NCBI RefSeq assembly: GCF_001039355.2
Contig: NW_019775513.1
Coordinates: 830,041-894,040 of the forward strand
Length of the DNA: 64,000 nucleotides
From: Lingula anatina
Lineage: Eukaryota; Brachiopoda; Lingulata; Lingulida; Lingulidae
Direction of reading: 5' to 3'
Shown: piece after piece, positions 1 to 19,740 of the stretch
Position numbering within the stretch: position 1 is the first letter of the stretch
How the letters are laid out: each line of letters starts with the position of its first letter
The notes under the pieces: generated by a model
What the model saw: only the letters and a program-made list of their open reading frames with translations
What the model was told of the DNA's origin: nothing
Database searches by the model: none
Made by a program: the position numbers and the translations under genes

Positions 1-13
1 TTTTTAATTCCAG

Positions 14-1236
14 GACTTTGACTTCCATCAACTGGAGGGTGCCACAGACTATGACGGGGGTTTCAATTCAGGGAGCAGGAGTGTCAGGTTAGTACCCTTT
101 GATCTTTATTCAATCTTACAGTGGGGAAAATGACTTTCTCTGATTATTGCTATAGGTGCAGGTATGGAGAAAATTTACAGTGCACACCTCGTAGTTCAAA
201 ATATTTATATTGTATTTCTTTAATTTGTAAAATTGGAAACCACACATGCCTACATGTGGGCGTGACAAAATCTTTTAACATCAACATTATTGTAAAGGTA
301 AGATTTCCTAAACAATTATATATACATACCAATAATAGTTTAAAGTTTTGGGCCTTTAGTATGTTAAATATCTAGGTGGTGGTTTGTTAGTGTGGAGACA
401 GTTCTTATTGGGTTACCGTAAGAACATCAAATGAGAAAGATTGGATTACAGTATTAATGATATCAAATGAGAAAGATCTTGATTTTGATCACTGAAAAAA
501 GATGGCAAATTTATAATCAGATTTTCATAATTTCACATCAAATATAAAGCATGATAAAAAGAGCCTTTTATATCAACAATGACATGATGTTATGTGGAAG
601 AAAAGCCAAGGTTTGTCTGGAAGAGCAGATATTGACTATGTACTACTGTTTTTAGTTCATGTTAGTTAAAACTGTGCACCAATTAAATCGATTTCTTTTT
701 CTAGGAATTTTTGGGAAGTGGTGCATGAATTCTCAGAAGAGCAAAAGCGCCAGTTGCTCCAGTTTGCCACAGGCAGTGACCGTGTCCCAGTGGGGGGACT
801 GTCCAAGCTGAAGCTAATCATAGCCAGGAATGGACCAGATTCTGACAGGTAGAGATGAACATGGTGGAATATACGCTTAAAATGTTTAATGATTTTATAA
901 TAGGTTTTCTGTTGCAGTTTCAGACATTTTTCCTGATGATAAATAGCTGCCATGCTTACTTTTCGCAGGTGCTGACTTTAAACATGTAAAAAAAATTCTT
1001 GAAGGCTACTGAATTGTCGGTATTTGAACCCTCCAATTTGTCAAATGTAACTATCATATTTTTAACCATAAAATTGCTGAGTTACATTTATTATATCTTA
1101 GATATTCTTTTTCAGGTTACCTACTGCACACACGTGTTTCAATGTCCTACTCCTACCAGACTACAGCACCAAGGATAAATTGAAAGAAAGATTGCTCAAA
1201 GCCATCACCCATGCTAAAGGATTTGGAATGCTCTAA
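14..1236 (+). CDS. UBE3A: UBE3A-like HECT E3 ubiquitin ligase, 3' part only
   Basis: This is the C-terminal lobe of a HECT-domain E3 ligase, which accepts ubiquitin from an E2 on a catalytic cysteine and passes it to a substrate. Three coding exons are visible: 14-87, 705-848 and 1116-1236, joined in phase. Exon 2 encodes [19 protein letters not shown] and [15 protein letters not shown]. Exon 3 encodes [17 protein letters not shown], where the Cys is the thioester-forming residue, and ends AKGFGML before TAA. That exact C-terminal tail is characteristic of UBE3A (E6AP) rather than other HECT ligases. All upstream exons lie outside the window. The gene runs toward SMARCA5 in a tail-to-tail arrangement. 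The catalytic site looks intact. Family identification is from recognised conservation and was not checked by a search. Confidence 0.93.
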
Positions 1237-2293
1237 GCACACACTGGGATAAGAAGCAGGGGTCCATTTCACAAAAGAGCTTATGTGAAAAATTAGGTCT
1301 GAATGTAATTAAGATCAAAACTTTCAGTTTGCTTTAACTGAAAATAAATGGGCAGTAATCCACTTGAATTATTGAGTCTATTTTGCAAAAAGTAATGACA
1401 AATGCCACGAACCAGTAGTTACTTGCATGGACTGCATTAGATCTAATCAAGATTGAATTACTGAAAAAAACCCTTAGTGTCCAAGTTTAAGACCAATTTT
1501 GACTTATTCTAGTTTGAATCTGGCCCCAGAATTAGTACATCCGCCATTGGCAGCAAGTGAACATGACTTTTGTGGTCTTGAAATATACTGTTGTGTTATT
1601 GCATGCTGGGAGATGATGCAATAAACTTAGCATGGGAGACGTTTGGTTTAAGTCTGTGGAGAGACCCATAACCTTTGGTTTGTGCAGAGATTGCACCAGT
1701 TTTTTTTTTTTTTTTTTTTTTTTTTACATTTTCTCCCTCCCCCATTCAAGATTTCAGTGCAAGTACAGTGCTTTTGTAGGAATTCACATTGCTTAAAAAT
1801 GTGTCCAAATATTGAAGTACAATTTTTTTTAATGTTGTAAATTTAGTGCTTTGTAATTTGGTGCAATACTGAAGTATAATGAACTGTACTTAATGACAAA
1901 AGCTGTACGATTTTCAGATCTCTTTCTTACCAAAAAGCTTTGTGCTTTGATATGCTTCAAAATAACCAGGAGATCCCAGATATAAAATCTGAGGCAAAGG
2001 CCTTGACAGAAAGACAATTAGCACCATATTGCCAAGTTTTATATTGATATCCATATTGAAAACTAAAAGAAATTTAGCTTCATTAATGTTGTAAATGATA
2101 ACGACTCCAAGAAAATGTACAAAATGTAATTTTGCTATCAGTTTGTATCAACATCCTCAAATTTTCATTGTTCATTTCATTATCCTGTCAGTTTCTCAAA
2201 GTACACCATATGAAATGTTTTAGAGAGTTGCCGTTACTTTGTGGTGATACTGTGCCAGCCCTGCTGAAGGAAGTGGGTGTTTGAAACAATAAA
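1237..2293 (+). other. UBE3A 3' UTR with poly(A) signals
   Basis: Non-coding, T-rich sequence follows the UBE3A stop. It contains a 26-nt poly(T) tract near 1699-1724. AATAAA occurs at 1620-1625 and 2288-2293. The second signal lies only about 25 bp from the SMARCA5 poly(A) signal on the other strand, so it is a good candidate for the distal transcript end. The exact cleavage site cannot be read from sequence alone. Confidence 0.55.
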
Positions 2294-2315
2294 AGATACA
2301 AATATGCAAAAGTTG

Positions 2316-2321
2316 TTTATT
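2316..2321 (-). promoter_or_regulatory. poly(A) signal for SMARCA5
   Basis: AATAAA on the minus strand (TTTATT on plus), about 560 bp downstream of the SMARCA5 stop codon. It lies close to the UBE3A signal at 2288-2293, so mature 3' ends of the two convergent transcripts probably abut or overlap. Other minus-strand AATAAA hexamers occur nearer the stop, so usage is uncertain. Confidence 0.5.
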
Positions 2322-2881
2322 AGATTTGCTCACATCTGCAATTGCGTTTCACTTACAGAGTTATTCCCTAGTAGTCACTTTTTACATCCACAGTTGATAA
2401 GCACATTTATAATTATTCGTTACAACAGACTTATAAATGCTAATAGAATTTTCACCAAACAGTCATTTGGTATCTATTTATTACCAGATTGTGAGATTCT
2501 AACTGCAATATTAAGAATCCAATTTTAAATGTCTTTCTCTTTAAAAAATACTATAGTCTTCAGACTCGTGTGATCTTGCTTTACAATCCCTAACATTTCT
2601 TCTCTAAAATACAAATATTTACATCTCCTGGACTTCTGCGTAAAAATTACAAATCAACCTCAATTGTTCTAAAAGTCTCTAAGGTAGAAATAATTTCCTA
2701 CTGGATTCAGATATTTATGTTCAATTTCTTACTGCTTGCAGGTACACATTATATACATATCTTCTATCCTTCACATCATCAGAATTCCTCTGAACAGTGC
2801 TAAAAAGTTCACCCAATAATCAAAAAATGGTGCAGCAGTATTTTTTACTATTATAAAAATTTCTGCGTATTCTCAATAATT

Positions 2882-12169
<9,288 letters not shown>

Positions 12170-12864
12170 TTTGTCCTACTGTTGATTAAATACTCGCAAA
12201 AACGTTTATATCGGGATCGCGATTGGAAAATACGGCCTTCTTGGCGCGCTGCTTAATCTCCAATCCCTGGACATTATTCTGATCTTTTATTAATACTATA
12301 AATATAAAGGAAAACATATTTTCTATAATATTCATTCTAATAAGTATTGTTTTGATAATTATCAATAGATTGATAGAGTAATAAGACTTTAATATGTATG
12401 TGTCTATGTTTAATAGAAGAGTGTGCTTTGAGATTATGGCTCAAGACGCACCACAACCAATACCTGCTATCGCTATCAAGCATCGGTCGTCATTGTATAA
12501 TGAACGTAGGGCCTATAACTTACCGTAATAATTTCGAATAGATAAAACACTTCCTCGTGGTTAAATTTACCCATGCCGTTCTATGTTGTTTGCGTTTTGC
12601 TATAATCTTTAAGATATTATTATTATGACAAACACAGATTCCAGAATAATTGCCATAATAATTGCTGTTTTGTTGGTAAAATGGAATTCATTTTATTTAG
12701 AAATTATTCATAGAACTATGAGTTGTTTACAATAAATTAAAAGATTTAGGTGTAGTTTGTGAATTCATAATTTTATAAAGCTTGAAAGACGTGAAAGTTT
12801 ACATTGCGGACGGAATTGTTAATCTTTTGAAAATAACAATCAAAATGTGTTATTACCATCTTCG

Positions 12865-13148
12865 CACTGACGGATTTAGAGGGGGGTCAGGGGGGACGCC
12901 CCACCCCCACCCCCTTCGGTTTCTGAAAAATGTATTACACCAATATTTCCCTCTTGAAATTAGAATATGGACTAGCTGAATCATAATTCTAAACCGTACC
13001 AAGGGAACCGTTTGCCCTCCAAAACACCAAAAATTTTCGGGGCCCTTGAGAAGGCCCCGAACCACACGTCAAAGGGGCGATGGTCGGCTTCGCATCCGAG
13101 GCTTGTCATTCCGGACACCACTTCAAATAATCCTGGATCCGCCTTTGC
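12865..13148. repeat. probable dispersed repeat with imperfect inverted ends
   Basis: A locally GC-rich block in AT-rich surroundings. It starts with GCACTGACGGATTTAGAGG, followed by G- and C-runs, and ends with CCTGGATCCGCCTTTGC. The reverse complement of the end (GCAAAGGCGGATCCAGG) resembles the start, so the ends are imperfect inverted repeats. Both strands show short open frames that match no family I know. The layout fits a non-autonomous DNA element or a relic of one. Copy number elsewhere in the genome cannot be tested here. Confidence 0.45.
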
Positions 13149-13449
13149 TTCGCCATTGGGACACGGGTCCCTATTACATGCCCTTAAAGTAAACACATAA
13201 AAATTAGAGTGAAATCTTTTTTAAAAATTAGTTAATTAATGGTAATCAAAACTCACATTATTCGTCCGCAATGATTTGGTGCCTACATTTTAAGTTTATT
13301 TTTTAAACGACATAAAATAATTACTTAATTACTCTTATTTAAAACCCATTTGCTTACAAAGCCATTATTTAGAAAAAAATGTTATTTTTCAATTTTCACT
13401 GCAAATCGAGATACGATACAAAAAAGTCTCGTCAACCTACACATGCAAG

Positions 13450-13508
13450 AATATAATATAATATAATATAATATAATATAATATAATATAATATAATATA
13501 ATATAATA
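13450..13508. repeat. (ATAAT)n microsatellite
   Basis: About 11-12 nearly perfect copies of a 5-bp AT-only unit. It lies between the SMARCA5 start and the presumed Brat-like promoter region. Confidence 0.95.
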
Positions 13509-13801
13509 GGTTGTGCAGAAAGACAAGATCGGGAAGGCTGGGCGAAAAATAAAAGATATCTTCGGGTGCGGCGTCACTTAAATTAATTGCTCCAACGATT
13601 TGTCTCGGCTTTAATTGGGTCAAGTTTATACACTCATTTATTGACTTTTTATGCAAGCAGTCTGTATCTCATGGCGAGAATGTTTTTCCTGTCCAGCTTT
13701 GTTAACGATATTCCGTGAAAGGAGCACCGTAGCGGGAGTGGGGGGCATTTCATATAGGCTATTCAAAATATTTCAATGAACTGTAATGCTTCTAAAAGGC
13801 A

Positions 13802-13809
13802 TGACGTCA
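13802..13809. promoter_or_regulatory. consensus CRE (TGACGTCA)
   Basis: A perfect palindromic cAMP-response element of the kind bound by CREB/ATF bZIP factors. It sits about 220 bp upstream of the candidate first exon of the Brat-like gene and about 1.6 kb upstream of the SMARCA5 start. Its position suits a promoter element, but binding is inferred from sequence only. Confidence 0.5.
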
Positions 13810-14019
13810 TAAAAGAAGTGTTCAAGGCGGTAAACTGAACAATCATAACAAATGCATATCCCTGATCGATCCTTCCTTTTCTAAGGAATGCTTCCTCTTT
13901 GTCTTTCTATGAACAGTAATCTAGATAAATAGCCTCGGGTTTCAGCAGATGCACCTGTCATACCTCACATGACCAGCAGATGGCGGCACCAGCTAATGAG
14001 ATGCACGCGGAAACGAGGT

Positions 14020-14477
14020 CAGTTGTATTCGAAGATGGCGGGTTGAAAGGTGCTTTGTCTTCCGAGAAAAAGAAATTTCAAATTTGTTATAATTTAAGTA
14101 AGTATATATTTAATTACCTTATTCATAGGTTTACAGGTAATATATAGATAATTTGTATATGTGATCGGCAAGGTAAGACCATTGCGATCGTGCAAATTCG
14201 TATGTGTAACAGTTCACGTTTCTTTGTTTTTGTTCGCAGTTGTCAAACATGGCGATCGATATTTGTATGATTCATCCGGAATTTGCAATGTCCATGTTTT
14301 TAAAGAAATGACTCGGCCCCTTATCCGATGCATCATATCTCTTGGGCACTGCAGTAATAAACTGGAGAACCTTTGCACCAGGAAGATAGTTGCCCAAAAG
14401 GCTTTCCGTGAAATAGCTCGTTTTAACCCCTCGACAGCTGTCAAAATCAGCTGACTTTGCCTTTACTATTCAAGAAG
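14020..14477 (+). other. candidate 5' UTR exons of the Brat-like gene
   Basis: A YY1-like AAGATGGCGG occurs at 14032-14041, followed by a strong donor (TTTAA|GTAAGTAT) at 14098. A second exon-like block starts after TTGTTCGCAG at 14240 and ends at a donor AAG|GTAATGG at 14478. The coding exon at 17339 begins after TTAATTCCAG and has an in-frame stop just before its ATG, so it needs upstream non-coding exons. These blocks are the best candidates, which would give a first long intron of 14478-17338. Without transcript data this is an inference. Confidence 0.35.
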
Positions 14478-14868
14478 GTAATGGTTACTTTGTATTTTTC
14501 TTCTAGTTTATGGATTTTATTGATGTCACGCCTTAAGTAAGTTTACGTTCGCTTTGTATTTTAATAGATGAGGGTTCTTATATATCAACAGGTCTTCGAT
14601 AAATGTATTCAGTAAGACGTAAGACGCAGCGTGTTGATGTCAATTTCACAAGCCAGACTTATTAATGACAGTTGAAAAAAAACTTTCCTATATATTCCTT
14701 AAGATGTAAGTATTTCCCAGTTCTTGTCACACCTATGTCATTATTTTGTTTAAAGTTGATTTTATCAGTAAAATCAATTTGGAAATTCACTTATTGGCTT
14801 AAGAAGTCACTTAACTTGTCAAAGATGGGTGTGTCTGTTGTTGTGTGGTCCTATGAAAGATGTAAAAT

Positions 14869-15445
14869 GTTTGGTACTTTTGTAGTGTACCCCCCCACCC
14901 TGTAACTTCCTGAAACTTTCATTTTTCAAACATTTTTTTACTTTGTCTTTTTCACCTATGTCAAAGCTGTTGAAATAAAATGTTTTTGTAATTACCTGTG
15001 GTCTTTTTATTAGTTTTAATCACGTTTAATCCACCCCATTGAAATACAATGTGAAAATTTACGATGTACCTGCAGTCAACAACTTGCCGCGTTTTCGTTG
15101 GCTAATTCTACCTTATTTTATGTGAACATAGGATTGATACATTGTATACTTGGACTTCCTCTGTGAAATTATTATGAGCTACTTGTTCACATAAAATTAC
15201 CCTAGAGTTAGCCAACGAAAACGCGGCAAGTTATTGACTGCGGGTGTAAATTGAAGATTCTAACATTGTATTTCAATGGGCTGGATTAAACGTGATTAAA
15301 ACTAATAAAAAGTCCACAGGTAATTAAAAAAGCATTTTATTTCAACAGCTTTGACATAGATGAACAAGAAAATGTAAAAAACTGTTTGAAAAGTGAAAGT
15401 TACAGAAAGTTACAGGGTGGGGGGGTATACTACAAAAGTACCAAA
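14869..15445. repeat. long inverted repeat (two ~260-bp arms, ~55-bp loop)
   Basis: Left arm 14869-15128 and right arm 15184-15445 are reverse complements at roughly 85-90% identity by eye, with only small indels. Matching landmarks include TTTGGTACTTTTGTAGT at the outer ends, ATTAGTTTTAATCACGTTTA in the middle, and TTGCCGCGTTTTCGTTGGCT near the loop. No target-site duplication is apparent at the outer boundaries. It lies in the presumed first intron of the Brat-like gene and would fold into a very long hairpin if transcribed. It may be a foldback transposon or a local inverted duplication. Confidence 0.9.
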
Positions 15446-17364
15446 TGTTTGACTAAATTGGGCATGGATTATGTATTTTGCTGTTTTAAATTCAGATATC
15501 AGAAACTAGGCCATATTGAAAAATGTAATATGTATTAACTTAAAATTATGAATACAGTAACATTTTTAGGAATAAAGAACAGACAGATTTTTGTGTGTTA
15601 AAATGTAAGTTCAATATGGAAGTGATTAATTCACCAGAGAAAGTGTCAACATATTTAATGACAGTGAATTCTAAAAATTAAAAAAAAAAAAAAAAAAAAA
15701 CAGTCAGTAACCTTTAAATGTACTTTATGTTTTTAAGTTTGATTTACTGATTTGAAGTAAGAGTGTTGATTGTGTTGTATGGAATATAGCAGTCTGATTT
15801 CTAAATTTTTTTTTTTTAGAATGAAGTGACACCTATTTAATAATACCAAATTGTATTTAATATAAGCTCTGGATATAGATAAAAATACTTCAATTATGAG
15901 TAAAACAAATAAGAATTTTAATGACATTTTAATCTGTACATTATTATTTGTAGGCAATTATTGCATAACTGTTTGAAATATGAGGTACTTGTTATGAAAC
16001 AAACCTGGCATTTCGACAGAAGTGATAACTCGATTTGCTGCTAATAAGTTACATTGTGTGTTGTTTTCCTGCATACCGTCATGAAAAGGTGATTGATAAG
16101 AACATTTCTTCATTGCTTCAGCAGAAAATAATTTGTTGCTTCTTTCAATGGGTGTTAGGTGTACATATTTCAAGTGTGAAGGTCCTATCCCTGAAGTAAA
16201 ACAAAAATATAACAAACAATGCTTGTATCATCAGATCTTATTTTAGTACATGAATGTTTAGTTTAATGTTTAGTTTATTTATCAATATCACCTGTATTTT
16301 GTTTACATTTTTTTGTAGCCAGGTGACCTAAACAAGGCTTCCACATGATAGACTATCTGATGAACATGGCATTTAGTTGTCAGCAGGAACCTGTTTTAAA
16401 TTTGGTTTTATCTGTTAATGTTCAGTTCAGTTGAGGACTGGGAGGTGTCAAGATCTCAAGTACCTGTACTAGTAGATATAACAAGTGCTCAAAGTTGTCC
16501 CCCAAATGAAAATGACCTTTAAGTTAACATTAGTTAGGAGAAATCTCCATGGAAAGCACTTGATTTATGTGCTACGTGGCTGAACTCCACAAGGTCATCA
16601 TGAAGAAAGTGATAAATTATATGAAGGTTCAATATTTGTTGTCATTTATAAATGAGATAACTGATGTCAGGCAAGCAACATCAGGTAAAATATTTACTGT
16701 ACTAGTAGGTTTTTGATAAAAGAATATTATGAAAGTCATTTATCATCTACAGTTGCTAGGCCAATAAAAAAGTATTTGGTTATTGCTGTTACAGTATTTA
16801 CTTAGAAACGAGTGTAGAGTTTGAAGTAATATCGCATTAGTGTGCTGTTTATAATTTGTGTCTGACCAATCAAACCACCCTGATATCAATGGCACTTGCT
16901 GTGCCTCCACACACTGTTTGCAGAAGTTTGTGTTTGGGATCAACCTAAATCCTTTGATCTTGAACTTAAATGTAAATATTTATACATGATATTCTTATTT
17001 TGGTAGTGGAGTGTCATTATGGGGCCTTTCAAGCCAGGGATTGAGAGTACCATATTTTAGAATGCTCATTAAATCTAATCATTCCATCATGCATCAGATT
17101 ATACCTACACCACATAGATATATATTTTTCAAAGTTTGATATATTTTAGAGGATATTTGTCTGTAGCTATTCAAATTTACTGACTGCTGAATATTTTCAC
17201 TTAACTTGCTTTAGCTGTGGGTAGGGTTTAAGTTTCAGTGTATTTTAATGTATCAAGTATCAATTTATCCACATTAGCCCGTCAGTTATTTACATGTAAT
17301 TTTTATTTATTTATTTATTTATTTATTTTTAATTCCAGGTGCAATTTTCCTGTGAGAGAGATCA

Positions 17365-19740
17365 ATGGTTGTAGAACACACGATGGCCTCCCCAGCACCT
17401 TCCTCAACAGACACCATGACATCAACGTCAACATCAAACTCAGTAGAAGAGCTTGACATCACCATCAACACAAAGTGCAGCCTGTGCACTGAGACCTACA
17501 CAATCCCAAAAGTGTTAAGTTGCTTCCACACATTCTGCCAGCCATGTTTGGAGAAAATGCAGGAGATCCCTGAAAAGATCCAGTGCCCCACGTGTCGCCA
17601 GGAGACCCTCCTGCCTGCCTCTGGTGTGGTGGGATTGCTACCTGATTATGCTGTGAGTAACCTGCTGGAAGCCAATGCAGAGATTGGCAACGCCCTGAGC
17701 TGCACGGGATGCAAGAGTAAGGACACCAATGCTGTTGCACGCTGCTTTGACTGTGCTAATTTCTTATGCCCAAATTGTGTAATGGCCCATCAGTTCATGC
17801 ATTGCTTTGAGGGACACAGGGTGCTGACCCTAGGGGAGCTGCAGAATAAGAATGACCAGGAAGTCAACGTGGAAAAAAGCGTCACCTGCAGCCAGCATAA
17901 GAATGAGATCATGAAGTATTTCTGCAAGGTTTGTGAGACCCCTATTTGCAAGGAGTGTACCCAGGGGGATCACAAGGGCCATGAGCATGACGTCACCACG
18001 GAAGTTGGTGGCAAGCAAGTGGAAATGCTGCGCCACCTGGTGGATGAAGCCAAGGTCAAGGCCAACAACCTGCGTGGTGCATCAAAGAGTGTTGAGCATT
18101 CGTCAAACCGCCTTCAGATTCTGTTTCACAAAGCCCAGAATGAGATCAATGACACATATAACTTCTACTTATCAATGCTTGAAGAAAGGAAGCAAGAGTG
18201 CCTGAAAGAGCTGGATGGTGTATACAACTCCAAGCAGGTCTCCTTATCAGCTGTCACACAGAAAATGCAGGACTCCATTGAAAAGCTCTACCAGTCTGCA
18301 GAGTTTATCGAAAAGTTAACAAAATATGCCAGTGTGACAGAAACCCTGATGTTCAAGAGAGTTTTAGACAGCCGCATCCAAAGTATCATAAACTACAACC
18401 CAGATGTCAGTGCCCAGAGCATGTTTGACATTGAGTTTGTGTCAAACTACCAAGCCATTCAAGTTGGGGTGCGCAACACCTTTGGTTACATTCGCCAAAC
18501 AGCTGACCTGAACATGCCACCGAAGCCACAGCCCATCGCCCGCCCTAATGGGGTCAAGATGCCTCGACACCCCAATGGTTCCCTTGGGCTGCTGCCAAAC
18601 GGCACTGGGAGTCTGTTTGAACCCAACCCTCTCACCAAGGCATTTGGCTCCAATAGCAGTTTGAACAGCTTCTGTACCACCACGTCTACTACCACAACCA
18701 GCAGTAATGGCTACGAGAAGTGGTCAAGTGGAGGCTTCGAGATCATGCAGAATGGTGGTGGCAGTGTTGTTGGTAGCAATGGTGGTGTGGGTGATGTTTT
18801 TTCCACAGCAGCCAGTACTACTCTCCCAGACCCTGTGATGGATTTGACCTCCAAGCTGATTACGGCCAGTCTATACCCACCCAAGATCTCACACATCAAG
18901 AGGCAAAAGATGATCTACCACTGCAAGTTTGGGGAGTTTGGCGTGATGGAGGGCCAGTTTACTGAACCCAGCGGCGTAGCTGTGAATGCTCAGAATGACA
19001 TCATTGTTGCAGACACCAACAACCATCGAATCCAGATCTTTGATCGTGAGGGGCGGTTCAAGTTTCAGTTTGGGGAGTGTGGGAAGCGAGATGGTCAGCT
19101 GCTATACCCAAACCGGGTTTCTGTCGTGAGGTCATCAGGAGACATTGTGGTGACTGAGAGAAGTCCAACCCACCAGGTCCAGATCTACAACCAGTATGGC
19201 CAGTTTGTGTGCAAGTTTGGTGCCAACATCCTCCAGCACCCCAGGGGGGTCACTGTGGACAACAAGGGGAGGATCATCATAGTGGAGTGCAAGGTCATGA
19301 GGGTGATCATCTTCGACCAGATGGGGAATGTCCTTCACAAGTTCAGCTGCTCAAAGCATCTCGAGTTCCCAAATGGTGTGGTGGTGAATGACAAGGAAGA
19401 GATCTTCATCAGTGATAATCGAGCCCATTGTGTAAAGGTCTTCAGCTACCAGGGGGTTTTCCTACGGCAGATTGGTGGTGAGGGAGTGACCAATTATCCC
19501 ATTGGTGTAGGCATCAACCAGGCTGGAGAGATCCTCATTGCAGACAACCACAACAACTTCAACCTGACCATCTTCACCCAGGAGGGACAGCTGATCAATG
19601 CCCTGGAGAGCAAGGTGAAGCATGCACAGTGTTTTGACGTGGCCCTGATGGACGACAGCTCCGTAGTCTTGGCCAGCAAGGATTACAGGTTGTATGTGTA
19701 CCGCTACAACAACTACCAGCTACCGAACATTGGGATGTAA
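17365..19740 (+). CDS. brat: Brat-type TRIM-NHL protein with RING finger
   Basis: A 791-residue TRIM-NHL protein in one uninterrupted coding exon. In order: C3HC4 RING at about 38-77 (C38, C41, C53, H55, C58, C61, C74, C77 all present), B-box 1 at about 113-155, B-box 2 at about 173-213, coiled coil at about 214-370, a low-complexity Ser/Thr/Gly/Asn linker at about 380-505, and a six-bladed NHL propeller at about 513-791. NHL segments such as FGEFGVMEGQFTEPSGVAVN and YPNRVSVVRSSGDIVVTERS are almost identical to fly Brain tumor, whose NHL surface binds mRNA to repress translation. Vertebrate TRIM2/3 carry a filamin domain before NHL; none is visible here. An in-frame TGA at 17353 restricts the start to 17365 or to Met7 (17383), whose context is better. 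An acceptor precedes the exon at 17338. The RING suggests ubiquitin ligase activity that fly Brat lacks. Confidence 0.93.
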   Translation: MVVEHTMASPAPSSTDTMTSTSTSNSVEELDITINTKCSLCTETYTIPKVLSCFHTFCQPCLEKMQEIPEKIQCPTCRQETLLPASGVVGLLPDYAVSNLLEANAEIGNALSCTGCKSKDTNAVARCFDCANFLCPNCVMAHQFMHCFEGHRVLTLGELQNKNDQEVNVEKSVTCSQHKNEIMKYFCKVCETPICKECTQGDHKGHEHDVTTEVGGKQVEMLRHLVDEAKVKANNLRGASKSVEHSSNRLQILFHKAQNEINDTYNFYLSMLEERKQECLKELDGVYNSKQVSLSAVTQKMQDSIEKLYQSAEFIEKLTKYASVTETLMFKRVLDSRIQSIINYNPDVSAQSMFDIEFVSNYQAIQVGVRNTFGYIRQTADLNMPPKPQPIARPNGVKMPRHPNGSLGLLPNGTGSLFEPNPLTKAFGSNSSLNSFCTTTSTTTTSSNGYEKWSSGGFEIMQNGGGSVVGSNGGVGDVFSTAASTTLPDPVMDLTSKLITASLYPPKISHIKRQKMIYHCKFGEFGVMEGQFTEPSGVAVNAQNDIIVADTNNHRIQIFDREGRFKFQFGECGKRDGQLLYPNRVSVVRSSGDIVVTERSPTHQVQIYNQYGQFVCKFGANILQHPRGVTVDNKGRIIIVECKVMRVIIFDQMGNVLHKFSCSKHLEFPNGVVVNDKEEIFISDNRAHCVKVFSYQGVFLRQIGGEGVTNYPIGVGINQAGEILIADNHNNFNLTIFTQEGQLINALESKVKHAQCFDVALMDDSSVVLASKDYRLYVYRYNNYQLPNIGM

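Noticed and set aside
14161-14454. 97-residue plus-strand frame and 76-residue opposite frame
   Set aside because: They overlap the candidate 5' UTR exon; an ATGGCG inside soon meets a stop, and no family resemblance is seen.
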